From Isoetes taiwanensis (taxonomy: Eukaryota > Streptophyta > Lycopodiopsida > Isoetales > Isoetaceae), in assembly GCA_021234155.1 (NCBI GenBank), contig JAJEKV010000033.1, forward strand, positions 14,635,422 through 14,699,421: a stretch of 64,000 nucleotides of DNA, written 5' to 3'. The notes below the pieces were generated by a model. The model worked only from the letters and a program-made list of their open reading frames with translations, made no database searches and was not told the DNA's origin. The translations under genes were made by a program, and so were the position numbers. Shown piece after piece: positions 59,640-64,000 of the stretch. Position 1 is the stretch's first letter. Every line of letters begins with the position of its first letter.

Positions 59640-59911
59640 TTTGAGTTGTTCCTTACTTAGCAGCCTTTTTGATAACAAAGACTGCACCATCATGTTCATC
59701 TTTACCATGAGCAAAGGGCAAAGTAGTTCCACACTATTTCCTTGTCATTCATTGTGAAGTACCTGCCTAAGAAAAAAAAAGGTTTTCCTGACTTGAATTG
59801 TGATGAGCAGCCATCACTCCAAACCCAATGCTTCTCATACTCTATTTCCTGTTCCTTGAGCCATGCAACATGCTTTTGTAGGCAGTGTTCCACAAATAAT
59901 GAGTCATGCAC
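59640..59911 (-). pseudogene. Copy A presumed catalytic core
   Basis: HVAWLKEQEIEYEKHWVWSD then GCSSQFKSGKPFFFLGRYFT and KEIVWNYF in one frame, then a one-base shift to AHGKDEHDGAVFVIKKAAK. The DG...SQFK and HGK.EHDG pair is as in copy B, about 75 bp apart here. The first frame also provides a conserved W before SDG. Confidence 0.55.
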
Positions 59912-60920
59912 TTTATCATCGAAATGTAAAAGTGAGTCTCTTTTATGATCTTCCTACCATTGTTGAGTCTATTCTTGATCCGCTCCAATCTCTCGTTTCT
60001 TTTTTTTTTTTTTTCTTCTTTGGGCCGGTCTTCTTACGCATTGCACGTGAACAGGAATATCAGCACTTTTGTCATGTCTATATATTATGTGAACAAGTAT
60101 AGAAACTTGTTCGTATGCCGGTGCATTGATGGGGCTAATTTCGGATCTTGATGCCGTAATTTTTACGCAAAGTCAATAATGAGATACAATTGTATCTTCC
60201 CGAAATGATGACACACATTGCTTTAAACTGATTGGCCCGCCAATGTGCTATGTAATTGTGTGGAACAAAATCTGATATTACCTTCTTCACATCCTCTTGA
60301 AACTCTTTGGGACTTCTCTCCTTCAGACTAATCTCAAGACAGTTTGTACCTCAAAGCCTTTCTTGGATCCCCTGAATTCTCTCGTCTGGTCCACGGGTTG
60401 CTTTTCAAATGTCTTCCAAGTAACTAGTAATGAACCCGTGCCATCCATTTCTCGTGGACATTTTCTAATTCTATCCAACCCACATTTTTTTACACGCCAA
60501 CATCAAGCGGTTATGATCAAACCACTCCTCATCATCACCTTTGTCGCAGACCACTTGTCTCCATAAATCTTTGGTACTTGATTGTATGCTCCTTGGCTAC
60601 ACATTACGGGCCAGGGCCACAAATCTCACAGCGATTGGCGAGTTGCAATTGTCATGAACTCCACCCGATTTTTCTCAGCCATTCAATCCCCTCGCATGAT
60701 GTATTCAAATTTCAAGTGGTAGATGCAACAGCATGTATGCCTCTCACGCATCCTCCTTACAAAACTTCGGTTTCAACCTCTCAAAAGTCCGCAATGCAAT
60801 TTTGATATGAGGATTCTCCTCTCTAAACACGAGATAGAATTGCAACCTAGGGAAATCGTGTGAATGCCAAATAAATGCTACATATATAATCTAACCCTAC
60901 AATATAGGATGAATACTTAC

Positions 60921-61200
60921 TTGGCTGACTTCAAGAAGGTGAATTGGATGTTCCATCTTTATTTCACGTCTCGATACATACCTCCTCACGTCTTTTCTTG
61001 TATGGAGAAACTCTTGTATTTTTCGGTCTTAACTTGATAATGACTTCTCTATTGTAATCTAACATGCTATCCATCCGCTTCCTCCTCCTGAACATTGAGC
61101 AAGGTCCTTCCCCTTTGTTAGCTTGCACCCTTCTTTGAAAAGCATTTGAAATTGTTTTTTTGGGGATGCTGAGCAATCTTGCCACTTCTGTTTGATTCAA
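60921..61200 (-). pseudogene. Copy A HTH-like and NTRVSP exon
   Basis: NQTEVARLLSIPKKTISNAF then QRRVQANKG looks like a helix-turn-helix (E.A..L.I.K.T...). RRRKRMDSMLDYNREVIIKL and NTRVSP follow. A frameshift near 60985 changes to RRYVSRREIKMEHPIHLLEV then SQ, ending at GTAAGT (60920-60915). The exon end coincides with those of copy B and fragment C. Confidence 0.55.
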
Positions 61201-61649
61201 TGGCTTGACACCATTTGTACCGCTTTGCCATTATCGTCGGTGGACTTCCTTGCACGAAGCATGTCATGATTCCTCTCATACTTATGTTCTTGCATTGTTT
61301 CCTTCAAATTCTTCACCATTTGCTCGGCCATAGTAACCTGCTTAGATTTCTTTATAGAAGCAATTGGTAAATCCCTTGCCCTCCAAAGAAGACTGTCAAG
61401 GATACGACCTTTGTAATTGTCATCAACATTTGTACTAATTTGGTTGAATACTTCATAAATTTCTCCTGAAATTTCTCTTATTCTGCGGTCACTCAGTCTC
61501 AATTTCTTATTCTTCTTTGAAGGTGAATCTTTAGAAGAGGAATTCTTCTTCATTGCTACCTTCTTTGCATACAATCTCTGCCTCTGATCTCTCTTCCTTG
61601 CTGCATCAATGGCTCTGTAAAGTGAACGGGGAGAGGAATTGGGTTTCAT
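61197..61649 (-). pseudogene. Copy A N-terminal exon
   Basis: 150 codons open from MKPNSSPRSLYRAIDAARKR: very basic (QRQRLYAKKVAMKKNSSSKD), followed by a helical part RIREISGEIYEVFNQISTNV, then LLWRARDLP and EQMVKNLKETMQEHKYERN. The basic stretch may be a nuclear localisation or DNA-binding segment. The next block begins in an overlapping frame four bases before the stop. Confidence 0.5.
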
Positions 61650-62395
61650 CTATCCCGGATTTCTGTGTATTGCAAAATTGGTGAGGGCAAATTGTTGAAT
61701 TTCGGTTCAGGCAATTCTTGGAAACAATTAGTCCCTCCATTTTGCTTGAATTCAAGATGGGTTAGCCCACCATCCACGAATATGGCGGGCTACAGGCATT
61801 CATGTTTCCGGCACCAAACAAGCTCATGATTCTCTCAGCCTGTCATTTGACGGGCGCACACCCTACATGTCAATTGATCAATCACGCACGTCGTGTTTAA
61901 AACACGCCGATTTTAAGCACTTGTAAGGGGCGTCCGGACGGTGATTTCTGCTACCCAGTACCGATTTTGCACCCCTCGTTGACAAGAACGGCATGCCAGG
62001 ATGAGGGAGAAAATTCATGGCCTGCGCTCCAAAACCTGTCTCCTGGGTTCCCAAAAGCATATCATTGTAAAAAGCACAAACAAAACCACAAATAACCATC
62101 CCAAATTAGAAACATTTTCCTTAAGCCAATTAAGCTCCTCAAATGAGGCAAAACATATTGTTTTTTATATAGTACAATACCAAAATCTTAGCCATAACCA
62201 TTACCAAAATACCCTCCCGTAATACGAAATGAATTGGGCAAACTATATCTGTTCTGCCTTGTTTTCTGAAGCACATGGCCTGAATTTGCTTTGTTCGTAG
62301 GCTCTTACGTGCCTGATTGGGATGGCTTCATCCGCCGTTGCAGCGTCTGCATCTCTGAAGAAAAGAGAGGAAAAGAGCCTGCGAACCTACGCTAT
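61650..62395. other. No gene recognised
   Basis: Sequence upstream of copy A. It should contain its promoter and element end, but no inverted repeat could be matched by eye. Confidence 0.3.
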
Positions 62396-62626
62396 CGCCG
62401 CTCCTCTGCAAGAGACGCTCATAAAAATATCTCCCTGAAAATTTTTTCGGCACGTAATTTCAAGCAAGTCTTTATTACATTTGGTATCTTTCTGCCGTCA
62501 GATTCCGGCCGGAAAAATTTCTCGGAGGAGCCACCAGCCTCAGCGGTGCACTCATCGTCGCTCCTCTGCCATAGCCGCTCACAAAAATATCTCCTTGAAA
62601 ATTTTTTCGGCACATAATTTCAAGCA
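62396..62626. repeat. 70-bp direct repeat, two copies
   Basis: 62396-62466 and 62557-62626 share CGCTCCTCTGC, CGCTCA(T/C)AAAAATATCTCC, TGAAAATTTTTTCGGCAC and TAATTTCAAGCA with four or five differences. The intervening 90 bp and the phrase GCGGTGCACTCA (again at about 63091) suggest a larger dispersed repeat. Confidence 0.75.
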
Positions 62627-63629
62627 CTATATTTTTCATTCTAAACGAGGTGCACCATAAACTACCATAGTCATTGGATTCGTCGATCTTACGACTCAGA
62701 TCATATGTTGGGGCCCCTGAGCACCTCTCGTTTCGCTTATAATCAATTATGATTGGAGGCGCCTATGATTTTGAAATATAAAATACGATTTCGCCCAAGG
62801 TTTTGAAGGAATATCGAACCTTTATACGACTTTGCCTAAGATTTTAGAATATGAAATACGGAAGTTCGAACCTCTACCAAAATAATCCAATGTCCTAACT
62901 AAGACTACTTTAACCAATATACCCAATGAGTGAATGCAATTATTTTTTATCTTGAATCTATGCTTTTTTTATAACAACTTATTCGATTGTTTTGGAGATA
63001 TATGGTTTCAGGAATTGTTATTTTTACATCCATATCAAATCCCCTGGAACCCCCCTGTTATTTTGCTACATATTCGGTTGTCAAGCCTTGGCGGTGCACT
63101 CACGGCCTCCGGTTGGTTGGCGCCCGAATTTTATTTTAAGTAGGAATCTCTCCTACGAAAAATTATCTAATACATAAAATCACAAAAATGCGTTCTTAAA
63201 AAGGGGCATCAATATCAAGTAGAAGTTTGGACATAGCAGGAAACTGTCAAACGATTATTGTGGTAGCAAGTAATGAACAATACTTTAGTAAGTCATGGTA
63301 TTAGTAAACAAATTTGACGAACATACACCAAGTATCAAGTCTAATGATTTAGAGATGCTATGAAAAAATGAGGTATTGTCGCAATCTAGATACATGTGGT
63401 GGTGGTGGTGGTTTTCACAAATGGTGATATTTTCTTGTGCCAGGCTCACAATATATCTCGGTTGAAATGCCAAAAAAATAATAATCATCTTCTTGTAGAA
63501 CACCGAAATCTGCAACCTGTGCCATATCTCTAGACGTATTATATTATTTCAGAAAATTTTTGGACTAAGTTTCACTATTGTATTCATAATATATAAGAAT
63601 AAAACTATCAATAGCAAGACTTTCCATCT
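62627..63629. other. No gene recognised
   Basis: AT-rich, with a short (GGT)n run at 63400-63413. No coding family seen. Confidence 0.35.
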
Positions 63630-64000
63630 TCAACTAGCGCTGTCAATCTCATCACGGATAAACTTCGCAAGCAAATGGGCATCAAACAACTCTATCGTGC
63701 CCCATATGACATCAAATTGGCTAATGGCCATATCACGCGACCTCAAGGCGTCACGCCTCTTCTTCACATCAACATTGGTGATCTCAGGTTTCCCTTAGAA
63801 TTTGGTGTTTGGAAGGCTGGAGAAGATCCAGGTGATTATGAAATGTTGGTCGACAGACCTTTTCTCTGACAGGCCAAGAGTATCCATTACTGGGCCACGG
63901 ATCAGTTAGTCATCACCGATGGTCACCTCAATGCCACTATGGACTTGGAAACCGGCAAGATCATTTCGGGTCGACCATCTTTGAACCCTCTCTCCGACAT
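63630..64000 (+). pseudogene. Ty3/gypsy aspartic protease region, runs off the window
   Basis: STSAVNLITDKLRKQMGIKQ, LANGHITRPQGVTPLLHINI and EMLVDRPFL form the typical retrotransposon protease text (S.VNLI...L......, A.G....P.G.....I.IG, ...LGRPFL). The segment where the catalytic D(S/T)G should precede is replaced by SSTS, so the 5' part is truncated. VDRPFL stands in for LGRPFL and is followed by a stop (63867-63869); reading continues as AKSIHYWATDQLVITDGHLN to the window end. Confidence 0.65.

Larger units (their letters stand above)
59048..61649 (-). mobile_element. Transposase-like gene, copy A (long, decayed)
   Basis: Full-length relative of copy B at 16.1-19.3 kb, blocks in the same order on the minus strand: basic N-terminus (61649-61197), helix-turn-helix-like plus NTRVSP exon (61200-60921), degraded Cys-rich part (60850-60180), DG..SQFK and HGK.EHDG core (59911-59640) and C-terminal block (59332-59048). 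Long stop-free stretches at both ends suggest this copy decayed more recently than B. A T-rich tract at 60000-60016 interrupts the middle. Terminal inverted repeats and a target duplication were not found by eye. Confidence 0.55.

Overview
The window looks like nuclear DNA of a land plant with a large, repeat-rich genome. The evidence is GT-AG introns, relics of L1-type LINEs and Ty3/gypsy elements, plant-type captured genes (RING, FCP1-like, ULP1), AT-rich composition and extensive microsatellites. I cannot name the species; a fern, lycophyte or other non-model plant would fit. I see no intact, certainly functional host gene. Nearly everything recognisable is a decayed mobile element, a captured gene fragment, or duplicated DNA.

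Layout. 0.7-2.8 kb: LINE relic (LINE-A) whose reverse-transcriptase core is deleted. 4.0-6.7 kb, minus strand: decayed gene of unknown function with a coiled coil. 7.26-7.73 kb: a 150-bp repeat present twice, with tRNA-like promoter boxes (possible SINE). 7.9-8.1 kb, minus: tail of a Ty3/gypsy integrase. 8.95-9.24 kb, minus: fragment of an unusual transposase-like family. 9.9-13.96 kb, plus: an intron-containing series of coiled coil, RING finger, FCP1-like HAD domain and ULP1 cysteine protease. 14.0-16.1 kb: tandem and simple repeats. 16.1-19.3 kb, minus: long decayed copy (copy B) of the transposase-like gene. 20.8-21.4 kb: possible solo LTR. 22.7-26.07 kb: a second LINE type (LINE-B).

26.1-54.8 kb is dominated by two nested duplications. 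A block of about 9 kb is present at 26.08-35.67 and 45.86-54.83 kb, with a partial third copy at 36.1-36.97 kb. A 2.6-kb block is present at 39.5-42.1 and 43.2-45.8 kb. The first 9-kb copy carries a 658-bp hAT-like nonautonomous transposon with an exact 8-bp target duplication; the other copy preserves the empty site. LINE 3' fragments end the 9-kb copies, and another (LINE-D) follows at 54.9-56.9 kb. 59.0-61.65 kb, minus, is a second long transposase-like copy (copy A). The window ends inside a Ty3/gypsy protease region.

The most interesting system is the transposase-like family. Two long copies and one fragment share a basic N-terminus, an NTRVSP block ending at a conserved splice donor, a Cys-rich region, and a paired signature (DG..SQFK, then WNYF...HGK.EHDG) that looks like a catalytic core. 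One long copy and the fragment flank the RING/FCP1/ULP1 cassette. Introns of the cassette and of copy B carry the same TTGTGGTTT-type repeat, so they may have been parts of one large gene-carrying element. A second striking pattern is that all purine microsatellites keep a 7-base period while changing motif.
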